From Crenothrix sp043729335 (lineage in GTDB: Bacteria; Pseudomonadota; Gammaproteobacteria; Methylococcales; Methylomonadaceae), in NCBI RefSeq assembly GCF_043729335.1, contig NZ_JAYTLQ010000057.1:124001-188000 (forward strand): DNA of 64,000 nt. The letters are read 5' to 3'. Made by a program: the position numbers and the translations under genes. A model generated the notes under the pieces. The model saw only the letters and a list, made by a program, of their open reading frames with translations, was not told the origin of the DNA and ran no database searches. Below, piece by piece: positions 34,552 to 43,888 of this stretch (position 1 is its first letter; each line of letters opens with the position of its first letter).

Positions 34552-36789
34552 ATGACCCAAACCTGCCCGCCACGCATAATTTTAAGAGTTGCTGTCCCCA
34601 TACGCTTGCATCGCTTGTTTGATTATTTAGCCCCCGAAAACAGCACCATTAACGATTTTAAACCCGGGGTACGCGTTCGAGTACCGTTTGGCAAAACGAG
34701 CAAAGTGGGGTTTTTGGTCGAATGTGTTGAGCACAGCGACATTGATAGCCACAAATTAAAGGCTATTGATGCAATTATCGATAGCGAATCTTTGCTATCT
34801 GAACAGGATATTCGCTTATTGCATTGGGTGAGCCGTTATTACCATCATCCTTTAGGCGACGTTTACACTACGGCATTACCGGCGCTATTACGTCAGGGTA
34901 AATCGGCAACCTTACCTGTAGAAGAGCGCTATGCACTCACCGAACAAGGTAAAGCCATATCCACTGAGCAATTAACGCGTGCTCCCAAACAAAAAGTATT
35001 GTTGGAAAAATTTCAAAGCCATGCCATAGCGTTGTCAGCATCTCAACTGACTATCTGGGATGAAAAATGGCGTGCGGCACTTAAACCTTTACTGGAAAAA
35101 GCGCTGGTGCAAGTTGCTGAACTTGACTGCGCTGTTGCTGTTGTTGAACCTTTAATGCGCAACATTGCATTAGTCAGTAATCCACAACAACAAGCGGCGA
35201 TAGATGCGGTATGCGCTAGTTTTTCTACATTTAATGTTTTTTTGCTGGAAGGCGTGACCGGTAGCGGCAAAACCGAAGTATATATGCAAATTATTCATGC
35301 CGCATTACAGCAACAAAAACAGGTTTTGGTGCTGGTACCGGAAATTACGCTAACGCCACAATTGGAAGCACGTTTTCGGCAGCGCTTTTCCGTGCCGATA
35401 GCTATATCACATTCCAAGTTGGCAGACAGCCAACGTAATCTCGCGTGGTTAAAAATGCAGCAAGGTGTATGTTCTATCATGCTGGGTACGCGCTCGGCGC
35501 TGTTTACGCCACTTAAAAATCCAGGCTTGATTATTCTGGACGAAGAACATGATACGTCATTCAAACAGCAAGAAGGCTGCCGGTTTTCCGCACGCGATAT
35601 TGCGGTGGTGCGCGCTAAAATGTTGAATATTCCTGTGCTGATGGGGTCGGCCACGCCCGCGCTAGAGAGCTTGCACAATGTTGATAAGGGCCGTTATCAG
35701 TTGCTGCATTTACCGCAACGGGCAGGCAATGCAGTGCCACCCACATTTCAATTAATTGATATCAGAAACAAAAGAATGCAGGAGGGCTTGAGTGCTACGT
35801 TGATTGCAGAAATTAAAAATACTTTGGCTAAAAAAGAGCAGGTTTTATTGTTTCTTAATCGCCGGGGTTTTGCGCCGACATTGATTTGTCATGGTTGTGG
35901 CTGGGTAATGCGTTGTGCGCATTGCGATGCCAATATGGTGATTCATGCCCAAGAGAAATTATTACGTTGTCATCATTGCGGTGTCGAGCAAGGCCTGATT
36001 AAAAGCTGTTTGGCATGTAAAACCGGCCAGTTAATGCCGTTAGGTTTGGGGACAGAGCGCGTAGAAAATACATTGATGAGTTTATTTGCCGATAAGACTA
36101 TCGTACGGCTTGATCGTGATTCCACCAAGCTGAAAGGCTCATTGGAACGCTATTTGGCACAAATTAATCAGGGCGAAGCCGATATTATTTTAGGCACACA
36201 AATGCTGGCTAAAGGACATCATTTTAGTCAGGTGACCCTTGTTGCCATGCTGGATGTCGATAGCGGTTTGTTCAGTGTCGATTTTCACGCGGCCGAAAAA
36301 CTGGCGCAGCTCATTGTGCAAGTGTCAGGGCGTGCCGGACGCGAAACAAAACCCGGCAAAGTGATCTTACAAACGCGCCAGCCTGAGCATCCTTTGCTGA
36401 TGACGCTGATTGATTGCGGTTATAAAGCTTTCGCCAAAATGGCACTCACAGAACGTAAAGAGGCGCTGTTACCGCCGTTTAGCTATCATGCGCTGTTAAG
36501 AGTGCATGCGGCTGATGCCGATCTGGCTAAGCAGTTTTTAAACACGGTGATTAAGTTAGCGAATGAAATTCATAGCCGGGAAGCTAGGCAATATGCCGAT
36601 ATTTTAGGGCCCGTGCCTGCATCAATGGCGCGTCGCGCTGGCATGTATCGCTTCCAGATGCTTTTCCAAAGTCAAAAAAGACCGGATTTACACGCGCTGC
36701 TCGACAGGTTGTTACCGGAGATAAACAAGATAAATCGAAGTCAGCGCTTATTCTGGTCACTGGATATTGATCCTGTCGACTTGTTTTAA
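34552..36789 (+). CDS. priA: Primosomal replication-restart helicase PriA
   Basis: PriA restarts stalled replication forks by loading the DnaB helicase through PriB/DnaT/DnaC. The 745-residue protein has the 3'BD N-terminus (RVAVPIRLHRLFDYLAPEN), Walker A GVTGSGKTEVYMQII, the LGTRSALFTPLKNPG segment, DEEHDTSFKQ, the zinc-binding cysteine cluster (CHGCGWVMRCAHC, then CHHCG and CLAC), LGTERVEN, and GRAGR towards the end. The ATG at 34552 is favoured because the family N-terminus begins just after it; an ATG 12 codons upstream is possible. Confidence 0.95.
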   Translation: MTQTCPPRIILRVAVPIRLHRLFDYLAPENSTINDFKPGVRVRVPFGKTSKVGFLVECVEHSDIDSHKLKAIDAIIDSESLLSEQDIRLLHWVSRYYHHPLGDVYTTALPALLRQGKSATLPVEERYALTEQGKAISTEQLTRAPKQKVLLEKFQSHAIALSASQLTIWDEKWRAALKPLLEKALVQVAELDCAVAVVEPLMRNIALVSNPQQQAAIDAVCASFSTFNVFLLEGVTGSGKTEVYMQIIHAALQQQKQVLVLVPEITLTPQLEARFRQRFSVPIAISHSKLADSQRNLAWLKMQQGVCSIMLGTRSALFTPLKNPGLIILDEEHDTSFKQQEGCRFSARDIAVVRAKMLNIPVLMGSATPALESLHNVDKGRYQLLHLPQRAGNAVPPTFQLIDIRNKRMQEGLSATLIAEIKNTLAKKEQVLLFLNRRGFAPTLICHGCGWVMRCAHCDANMVIHAQEKLLRCHHCGVEQGLIKSCLACKTGQLMPLGLGTERVENTLMSLFADKTIVRLDRDSTKLKGSLERYLAQINQGEADIILGTQMLAKGHHFSQVTLVAMLDVDSGLFSVDFHAAEKLAQLIVQVSGRAGRETKPGKVILQTRQPEHPLLMTLIDCGYKAFAKMALTERKEALLPPFSYHALLRVHAADADLAKQFLNTVIKLANEIHSREARQYADILGPVPASMARRAGMYRFQMLFQSQKRPDLHALLDRLLPEINKINRSQRLFWSLDIDPVDLF

Positions 36790-37111
36790 AGTCAGCTTAA
36801 AATGTGTTTATTGGCTTACAGTTTAAGCGGGAATAAAAACAACGCTATACATGTAGGCTGGCGTGACGATAAAAACCTCAGCACTCTATGCAGCGTATTG
36901 TTGGGGTTCGTAACTTCACCGCAAGCTGTATGGTTTGTGTCTCCTAAAGTTGATAGCCTTAAAAGTCTCTCCATTTTTACAAAAAAGCAGGTAAATATTT
37001 GTATTATTAAGTAATACGTCTGCTAATTATCCACAACCATAGATAAACAAACTATTATATTGGATAATGTGCAGTTATCTTTTATAGTTGATATTCAACA
37101 CACAAAAATTA
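36790..37111. other. Gene-free gap between priA and argS
   Basis: About 320 AT-rich bases. A 70-codon ORF at 36802 has no family resemblance or ribosome site and is treated as chance. No strong hairpin or T-run was seen. Confidence 0.4.
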
Positions 37112-38872
37112 ATGAAGCAAAAAATAGAGGCACTGCTCCTGCACGCTTTTGGAGCGCTTAAAACTAATGGTTTTATTGACCAAGACTTGGAGCCACACAT
37201 TGTGGTGGAGCGTACCCGTGATGCCAGCCATGGCGATTTTACCACCAACGTGGCGCTTACTTTGGCTAAAGCCGCAAAAACCAATCCAAGAGTGCTGGCC
37301 GAAAAAATCATTGCCACGCTGCCTCAAGATAACGCTATTACCCATGTTGAATTGGCAGGCCCAGGCTTTATCAATTTTTTTGTTGACCGCAACAGCCAAT
37401 ATGAAATTATCCAGCGTATACACGCTGAAGGCGACAGTTTTGGTTTAAGCCATGTGGGTGCGGGTAAAAAAGTCCAGGTTGAATTTGTCTCGGCTAATCC
37501 AACCGGGCCTTTGCATGTCGGCCATGGCCGCGGTGCAGCTTATGGATCTGCCGTGGCTAATTTATTGAACGCCGTAGGATTTGATGTATATCGTGAATAC
37601 TACGTGAACGATGCGGGCCGACAAATGGACATACTGGCGACCAGCATTTGGCTGAGATATCTTGAAAATTGTGGCGAAGTGCTGGCTTTTCCGAGTAATG
37701 CTTACCGCGGTGACTATGTGCGCGATATTGCTGCCACTATTTATAAAAGTGCCTGCAACGAATACCGCAGACCCGCTGAACTCGTACTTGAAAATACGCC
37801 GCTTGACGAACCTGAGGGAGGCGACAAAGAGCTGTATATTGATGCCTTGATCGCCAGAACCAAAACTTTGTTGGGAAAGTCGCTGTACCGTGATTTTTTC
37901 CAAATGGGCTTAAATACCATTCTGGATGATATTCGTGAGGATTTACACGAATTTGGTGTTGATTTTCAGCAATGGTTTTCCGAACGCCAGTTAATGGAAG
38001 ACGGTTCAGTTGATGCGGCACTTGATCGATTACGTGTAGGCGGGCATTTGTATGAACACGACGGCGCCACCTGGTTTGCGTCCAGTTCATTGGGCGATGA
38101 AAAAGATCGCGTAGTGATACGCGAAAATGGCCAATATACTTATTTTGCCTCCGATATTGCCTATCATATGAATAAACTTGATCGGGGCTTTGACCAGATT
38201 ATTGATATTTGGGGTGCGGATCATCATGGTTATATACCGCGTGTAAAAGCCGCCATTACTGCGTTAGGCGCGGATGAATCGAAATTAAAAATACTGCTGG
38301 TGCAATTTGCAACTTTGTATCGGGGCGATGAAAAAGTGCAGATGTCAACGCGTTCAGGCGATTTTGTCACTTTACGCCAACTGCGTAATGAAGTCGGAAA
38401 AGATGCAGCGCGTTTCTTTTATGTGATGCGCCGTTCAGAACAACATATGGATTTTGATTTAAAACTGGCAACTTCAAAATCCAATGAAAACCCCGTGTTT
38501 TATGTGCAATATGCTTTTGCGCGGGTATGCAGTGTGTTTCGGCAACTGGATGGCAAAGGCTGGGAAAGAAATGTGCTGTTGGGTATGAATAGCCTAAACT
38601 TATTAACTGAAGAGCATGAAACTCATCTTATCAGCATTTTAGCGCGCTATCCCGAAGCTTTACAACGCGCGGCACTACAATACGAACCCCACCAATTGAT
38701 TCAATATCTGCGCGAACTGGCTACGGCTTTCCACACTTACTACAATGCCCATCAATTTTTGATTGATGATGCCAAAGTTCGTGATGCGCGCTTAAACTTG
38801 ATTAGCGCTGTTAAGCAAGTGCTATCCAATGGTTTAGGGTTGCTCCATATCAACACTCCTGAATCAATGTAA
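37112..38872 (+). CDS. argS: Arginyl-tRNA synthetase
   Basis: ArgRS charges tRNA-Arg. The 586-residue protein has the N-terminal Add-1 domain, the class-I HIGH motif as HVGHG (residues 135-139 in FVSANPTGPLHVGHGRGAAYG split across the site), the KMSKS-equivalent MSTRSGDFVTLRQL, and the C-terminal DALR anticodon-binding helices. ATG 37112 gives MKQKIEALL, the usual family start; an in-frame TTG eight codons upstream is less likely. Followed five bases later by the SPOR-protein gene, as in E. coli-type argS-ftsN-like neighbourhoods. Confidence 0.96.
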   Translation: MKQKIEALLLHAFGALKTNGFIDQDLEPHIVVERTRDASHGDFTTNVALTLAKAAKTNPRVLAEKIIATLPQDNAITHVELAGPGFINFFVDRNSQYEIIQRIHAEGDSFGLSHVGAGKKVQVEFVSANPTGPLHVGHGRGAAYGSAVANLLNAVGFDVYREYYVNDAGRQMDILATSIWLRYLENCGEVLAFPSNAYRGDYVRDIAATIYKSACNEYRRPAELVLENTPLDEPEGGDKELYIDALIARTKTLLGKSLYRDFFQMGLNTILDDIREDLHEFGVDFQQWFSERQLMEDGSVDAALDRLRVGGHLYEHDGATWFASSSLGDEKDRVVIRENGQYTYFASDIAYHMNKLDRGFDQIIDIWGADHHGYIPRVKAAITALGADESKLKILLVQFATLYRGDEKVQMSTRSGDFVTLRQLRNEVGKDAARFFYVMRRSEQHMDFDLKLATSKSNENPVFYVQYAFARVCSVFRQLDGKGWERNVLLGMNSLNLLTEEHETHLISILARYPEALQRAALQYEPHQLIQYLRELATAFHTYYNAHQFLIDDAKVRDARLNLISAVKQVLSNGLGLLHINTPESM

Positions 38873-38877
38873 CTGTA

Positions 38878-39522
38878 ATGGCTAGAGACTATAAACACCG
38901 CGCACAGAGCACTCCCAAAAATGCGGGCAACCAGCATAATAAGTCGCGCTCTAAATCTAATGCCAAGGTCGGCGCTTTAAAATGGATGCTGATTACCGCA
39001 TTGGTTATTTCATTTGCAGTCTTCCTGGTTTATTTACGTAGCATTGGCGACAAGCCAGGGGCAATGCCGCTTACTAAAACCTTAACGACGGCTGATTTAG
39101 CCAACACTGAAACGGCAAACCGTGCTGCGGAAATCAAGAAAAAACAAGATATTGAGATAAAAAAACAACCACCGGCTCCGCAATTTGATTTTTACACCAT
39201 TTTGCCGCAAAAAGAGATGGTGGTTGCTGATCATGAAATTAAAACGCGTGCCCGCGAAGAGCGGGTTGGCAAAACTAAAAACACGCATTATGTTATTCAG
39301 GCCGGGTCTTTTAAATCGAGTAAAGAGGGCGAACAACTCCGCGCTAAGCTGGCTTTAATGGGCATTGAATCCAAAGTTAATAAAGCCAAAGTAGGCGATG
39401 TTGTCTGGTATCGCGTCAAAATAGGGCCTTATGCACGCCTGGACAGTGTTAAAACAGTCATGTCGCGGTTAATGCAAAATGATATGAAACCCGTGGTAAC
39501 GGAAATAGAGAACTTAGATTAA
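38878..39522 (+). CDS. SPOR-domain protein, FtsN-like
   Basis: This 214-residue protein has a short basic cytoplasmic N-terminus and one membrane helix (about residues 36-54). A charged linker rich in Lys/Gln follows, and then a C-terminal SPOR domain (about 135-212) starting HYVIQAGSFKSSKEGEQL. SPOR domains bind denuded septal peptidoglycan, so a role in division is likely. The architecture matches short FtsN-type proteins, but FtsN itself is usually longer. It directly follows argS. Confidence 0.88.
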   Translation: MARDYKHRAQSTPKNAGNQHNKSRSKSNAKVGALKWMLITALVISFAVFLVYLRSIGDKPGAMPLTKTLTTADLANTETANRAAEIKKKQDIEIKKQPPAPQFDFYTILPQKEMVVADHEIKTRAREERVGKTKNTHYVIQAGSFKSSKEGEQLRAKLALMGIESKVNKAKVGDVVWYRVKIGPYARLDSVKTVMSRLMQNDMKPVVTEIENLD

Positions 39523-39579
39523 CGTAATCTGTTTATATCGGCATTATCCCATGCTGTGGGTACAATTCCGATAAGTCCG

Positions 39580-39606
39580 TGCTTACACCAAAACTTGGTG
39601 TAAGCA
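39580..39606. terminator. 12-bp perfect hairpin between convergent genes
   Basis: TGCTTACACCAA and TTGGTGTAAGCA pair perfectly around a 3-nt loop. It separates the SPOR-protein gene and the convergent trhO. No T-run follows on either strand, so it may be a weak bidirectional terminator or a structural element. Confidence 0.5.
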
Positions 39607-39639
39607 TTCAAAGAGGGAGATTGAGCAAGTACAGCTTGA

Positions 39640-40605
39640 TCAAGTGTGTGATGTACGTTCCTTAGCCTCGCGCTTAGCCATAAGTGCTTTTGCTGCATCA
39701 GAACCGATATGCGCCTCGCCACGTTGTTTGGCCAATTCCATTTGCTTTTCCCGCTCCATAAAACGGGCTTTTTGATCGGGCGTAATTTTGTCGTAACAGT
39801 GGATACAGCTTACACCTTGTTGATAGCTAGGGCTTAGCTTATCGGCTTCTGTAATAGGTGTACGACAAGCATTGCATTGGTCATATTGGCCTTGTTGCAG
39901 TTGATGATTGACAGTAACCCGTTCATCAAAAACAAAACATTCGCCTTCCCAAAGCGTTTCTTGCGCAGGAACTTCTTCCAGATATTTTAAGATACCGCCT
40001 TTGAGATGGTAAACATTGTCAAAGCCTTGTTCTTTTAAAAATGCGGTAGATTTTTCACAGCGTATGCCCCCGGTACAAAACATGGCTATTTTGGTGTGCT
40101 TTTTGGCATCAAGATGCGCTTTGACATATTCCGGAAACTCACGGAAAGATTCCGTATGCGGATTAACGGCATTTTTAAAAGTACCGATTTTAACTTCATA
40201 GTTGTTGCGGGTATCCACTAACAACACGTCTGGTTGTGAAATAAGCGCATTCCAATCGCGGGGGTTAATGTAAGTGCCCACCACAGATTTGGGGTCAATG
40301 CCTTCTATACCCATGGTGACGATTTCTTTTTTCAGTTTAACCTTGGTGCGATTAAACGGCATGGTATCGGTATAAGATTCTTTGCAATCAATAGTGGCCA
40401 AGCGTGTATCGTTACGTAGCCAATCTAGCAAGGCATCAATGCTTTGTCGGCTTCCTGCCACAGTGCCATTAATACCTTCATGAGCTAAAAGCAAAGTGCC
40501 CCGCACCGCATTTTTTTCCATAACAGCATGTAACGGTTCACGCAAATGCTGATAATTTTCTAAGGTGACAAATTTGTATAACGCACAAACAACAATTTTA
40601 GGCAT
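39640..40605 (-). CDS. trhO: tRNA uridine 5-hydroxylase TrhO (YceA rhodanese)
   Basis: TrhO forms 5-hydroxyuridine at position 34 of certain tRNAs without oxygen, using prephenate-derived metabolism. The 321-residue protein has the N-terminal acylphosphatase-like domain (THEGINGTVAG-type AHEGINGTVAG), a rhodanese domain (LLVDTRNNYEVKIGTF) with active-site Cys177 in MFCTGGIRCEKS, and a C-terminal cysteine-rich zinc-like segment (CNACRTPI, CIHCYDK). Length is normal. It is a single gene, convergent with the SPOR-protein gene. Confidence 0.94.
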   Translation of the reverse strand: MPKIVVCALYKFVTLENYQHLREPLHAVMEKNAVRGTLLLAHEGINGTVAGSRQSIDALLDWLRNDTRLATIDCKESYTDTMPFNRTKVKLKKEIVTMGIEGIDPKSVVGTYINPRDWNALISQPDVLLVDTRNNYEVKIGTFKNAVNPHTESFREFPEYVKAHLDAKKHTKIAMFCTGGIRCEKSTAFLKEQGFDNVYHLKGGILKYLEEVPAQETLWEGECFVFDERVTVNHQLQQGQYDQCNACRTPITEADKLSPSYQQGVSCIHCYDKITPDQKARFMEREKQMELAKQRGEAHIGSDAAKALMAKREAKERTSHT

Positions 40606-40780
40606 AGTTAGCTTTCCTAGTGCGGGTTGGATCGTAAATCCAAAGCATAAAAAACAACTATTTTAATCAAAGCTAATAGCATTTGTCAGTTTCATTTGAA
40701 TTTAATATTGATTATTTTCGTCATCCGTCCGAAAAATTGCCAGCTACGGCACTATTTTCTTGAATAGATTTGTCTACGTG

Positions 40781-40897
40781 GCTACCAACTGAGACGGGCA
40801 TCCGTTCGCCCCAAGCTTCTCGAAGGGTTTGTTGTTCATGGTTCGACAAGCTCACCACGAACGGCTTTTTTTAAACTGCCCCTTCTTAGTTGGTAGC
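40781..40897. repeat. Palindromic intergenic repeat (GTTCGTGGTGAGCTTGTCGA type)
   Basis: Outer arms GCTACCAACTGAGACGGG and the complement of CCCTTCTTAGTTGGTAGC (15 of 18 match) enclose inner arms CCGTTCG..AGCTT.TCGA and TCGACAAGCTCACCACGAACGG. The inner sequence belongs to a repeat family seen between genes in many gammaproteobacterial genomes. The surrounding gap from 40606 to 41062 has no other content except the terminator below. Confidence 0.75.
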
Positions 40898-40964
40898 GGC
40901 TTACGGGATAGGCTTTTTAATTCGGTATATTTGCTATTTAGTCCGGCAATTTAAAATTAACCGA

Positions 40965-41001
40965 CATAAAAAACCCTCGTACGGAAATCCGGCGAGGGTT
41001 T
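40965..41001 (-). terminator. Rho-independent terminator of the CotH gene
   Basis: A 9-bp stem AAACCCTCG / CGAGGGTTT with a 13-nt loop, followed on the minus strand by TTTTTTATG. It ends the leftward cotH-type gene. Confidence 0.85.
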
Positions 41002-41062
41002 ATATTTGCAGCTGTAGTTTCAAATCATATTGAACTTACAACAGTTAAATAAAAGCCATTAT

Positions 41063-42640
41063 TTACTTTGGAAGGCTATTAATATAAGCGTTCATAGCAG
41101 GTATGCGCACAGACAAGAATTTGTCTATATAAGTTGGTGTGCTTAAGTTATAGTCAGGAACCTTATAAGAAACTTTAACGGGTTTTTTATTGACTACTAT
41201 GGTTGTTGTTACCGTAGTTGGCTTCCATGTTGCTTGTTCTCTACTTAAAGCACCACCGCGGACTAACTGCGATTTAACTTTACTAAAACGTGCCAGCAAA
41301 TTCTTTTTTAGGAAAACAGTATTTTTTAATACGTTCCAACGCTCTTGTAAAATAGCGTTAAAATTGCTCTCAGGATACTTCAATAATTTGACGATTAAAT
41401 TATTATCCGGTGTCAGAAAATCGGTACGGGTGTTTTCCTTGCTGCCATCCCAAAACATACCAAAAGTTGCATTATGATCCCAAGGCACAATAAAAAAGTC
41501 CCCGCCGGCATTTTTAGCCAGGAAAAAATTCTTGGAGCTGTTATCTGAAGCTTGAGTCACTCTCGTTAGCAAATACCAATCAGCAAGGCTTGTAAGATCA
41601 ATGCGATTTTCTATGTTGTCGGTGAAAGGAAATTGAGCTGATGTGACAACGAAGTCAATAAGGCTTTTAAGCGGTGTAAAGTCGGCTTTTGTTTTGGGGT
41701 AAACTTGGGAAAAGTTAAACTCAATGTCACCTTTCTTGTAGGGGAAGAAAAGGTCTGTTTTCCATTGGGCAAAATCGGCTTTATAGATTACGCTGCCTTT
41801 TTCAAGCTTTAGTCCCAAAAGCGTCGGGCCAACATGTTGGTTTAAAATATAAATCCCTGCATACTTGCCGTTCACGATGGCTTCAGCTAAACGTCCCTTT
41901 ATGGCATTTTGCCCGTTAGCCCGGCTTTTATCTTTATTAGGATGGATTTCATTAAAAATATCCATACCGATATTATTACGGGCAAAGGTATTATCGGCGT
42001 AAGAAGCATCCAATATCCAATCATCGCCTTCTGCTAAATCAAGCAATTTAACTTTGGTACTTTTTGCAGCGGTACCCAGTTGAAAACCATAAGATTTTTT
42101 GGGGAACTCCTGGGTTGTTTGGCCTCTGAATTCTATACCCATAGGTGATGTGATATCTTGGTTGAATTCGCCACTCATTAAACGAAAATCCCCACGCACT
42201 TTTGGTGTATTTACAATTGCGGCATCGGTAGTGATTTGTGCAATAGGAAGGTTGCTGAAAACTACCGTGTAGGTATCGACAGGGGTTGTTGCACTGCCTT
42301 TGTAAACCTTGATGACTTGCGTAGAATCACCATATTTTACGGGCTTAAAATGACAAATATCGCCACTTTTTTTAATTTTAACGCCACCGCATTCAATACT
42401 GTAGGTTCCAGGGTTATCAAATTTAACGGTAGGATCAAAGGCTTTTGCGGTAGAAAACCCTGTTCCTAATGACACAAATAAGCGTCTGTTGTTAACATCC
42501 GTGCCATCTACGCCGATACCGATATCGTTTAGTCGTATATTAAATCTAACTGGATTGACGGCTGATAAAGCTGACCCTGAAAACAATAACGTATTGATAG
42601 CTAAGCCTAGTATCAAACACGATCCTAATTTTTTACCCAT
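41063..42640 (-). CDS. Exported CotH kinase family protein
   Basis: The 525-residue protein has a Sec signal peptide (hydrophobic core ending GSALSA). An N-terminal beta domain of about 150 residues follows, then a CotH-type domain with SYGFQLG, NTFARNNIG, YAGIYILNQHV, TQASDNSSKNFFLA and FIVPWDHNATFG. The two Asp in SDNSSKN and PWDHN are 22 residues apart, close to the spacing of the catalytic Asp pair of Bacillus CotH, a secreted spore-coat kinase. The organism is not a spore former, so the target is unknown. It lies among polysaccharide genes with its own terminator. Confidence 0.85.
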   Translation of the reverse strand: MGKKLGSCLILGLAINTLLFSGSALSAVNPVRFNIRLNDIGIGVDGTDVNNRRLFVSLGTGFSTAKAFDPTVKFDNPGTYSIECGGVKIKKSGDICHFKPVKYGDSTQVIKVYKGSATTPVDTYTVVFSNLPIAQITTDAAIVNTPKVRGDFRLMSGEFNQDITSPMGIEFRGQTTQEFPKKSYGFQLGTAAKSTKVKLLDLAEGDDWILDASYADNTFARNNIGMDIFNEIHPNKDKSRANGQNAIKGRLAEAIVNGKYAGIYILNQHVGPTLLGLKLEKGSVIYKADFAQWKTDLFFPYKKGDIEFNFSQVYPKTKADFTPLKSLIDFVVTSAQFPFTDNIENRIDLTSLADWYLLTRVTQASDNSSKNFFLAKNAGGDFFIVPWDHNATFGMFWDGSKENTRTDFLTPDNNLIVKLLKYPESNFNAILQERWNVLKNTVFLKKNLLARFSKVKSQLVRGGALSREQATWKPTTVTTTIVVNKKPVKVSYKVPDYNLSTPTYIDKFLSVRIPAMNAYINSLPK

Positions 42641-43888
42641 GAAAAAAAACCTTTAAATAATTTGTGAATTAATGAGCGAACGTTTTTGTTGTTTAATTGT
42701 ACAGAAAGAACTCTATTGATAAAAACCAATTAGGCAATCCGTTATAAAAACGCCCATTCGTTTCAGTGACTTATCGTCAAGTGTAAGGTCGGTTAGAAAT
42801 AAATAAAAAATGGAAGCTGATGTATTTGAGGATTTTGTGTCACTCTACAGCACCCAATGTTTTTTTTATTTTCCGACTCATAAACATTGAAATTTTAAAA
42901 AAATGTACTAGCGAGCGGTGGTCATACTAATTCATTTATACAGCCTCTACAATAGCGTTTTTTAAAAAAAAATGAGGGTCAAAATATTATGATGGCATCA
43001 AGCCAGTGCAGCGGGCTTATTTGCTAAATTAAGCGAAAATAAAATTTATTTTTTTGTAAAAGATGATGAAAAACAATTCTTGTAACACCATTGGCGGGGA
43101 GATAGGGTGCTCAATAGATTGGGCTCATTGAGCGGACAAAAAGCCAGTGGTATTCTAAAATTAGTGCTCGGCGAGCAATGCGCACCCATTACCTGTACCC
43201 ATCTAACCGCGATGAATTTAAAGCCACATGTGGTCAACCGGACGGTTTTAGATCGCGAGAAATTTGCTTACCAGATTGGGTCGCCAGCTTTTTAGTTGCC
43301 ATTAAAAACACACGTTCGTCAGCTGTATTTTATTGCAATGCTCCTAAAATTACTTTTTGATCCATCGCATGAGTATCAAAAGCCTTAAATTGTGCAATAC
43401 CACCGCTTTTTTTCTTGCGGCGTGAATGCTCAATAGCGATACATGGCGCGGCAGCACAAGTATAACTTCAATTATCAGGCCAATTGCCTAAAGTGCGCTG
43501 GCCTAATAATTGGACGAAATGCTGCAAGGGTTGTTATGATTTCGTTGGTGTCCAAATTTTGCAGACGTGATAATTTAGAAATCCGGAGTCTGGTTTTTCT
43601 GAGCAGTTATTGATCAATTGTGATTAAAGCCCCTTAACTTATACGTTTGGTGGCTTGTTGTGTTCGAATTTATCCGCCGAAACTCACTCTGATTAAAGAG
43701 GTATTTTCCAAAAGAAAGCAGGGTTAAAAACAAAAGCACCAACAAAGATGCGCTTTTAGAATTTTGAAACAAATGTTTGGACTAATAATCAGTAATGATG
43801 TAAAGATTATTTCAAGCGTGCCGCCAAGTTTTGAAATTAACTGTCATAAATTGAAAACGCTAAGTCATCAATAGAGAGGTTTGTTAAA
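42641..43888. other. 1.25-kb gene-free AT-rich region
   Basis: This stretch separates the divergent cotH-type gene and the second GH9 gene. ORFs of about 60 codons near 43107-43360 lack ribosome sites and family resemblance. The middle (about 43080-43480) has higher GC than its flanks and may be the remnant of a decayed gene, but I cannot name it. No repeats or hairpins stood out. The GH9 gene has GAGAGG at 43874-43879 as its ribosome site. Confidence 0.4.

Noticed and set aside
36802..37014. 70-codon ORF between priA and argS
   Set aside because: No ribosome site, no family resemblance, composition like non-coding flanks; treated as chance.
43107..43360. Two overlapping ORFs of about 60 codons in the gap before the second GH9 gene
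   Set aside because: They overlap each other in different frames without support; neither shows a family pattern.
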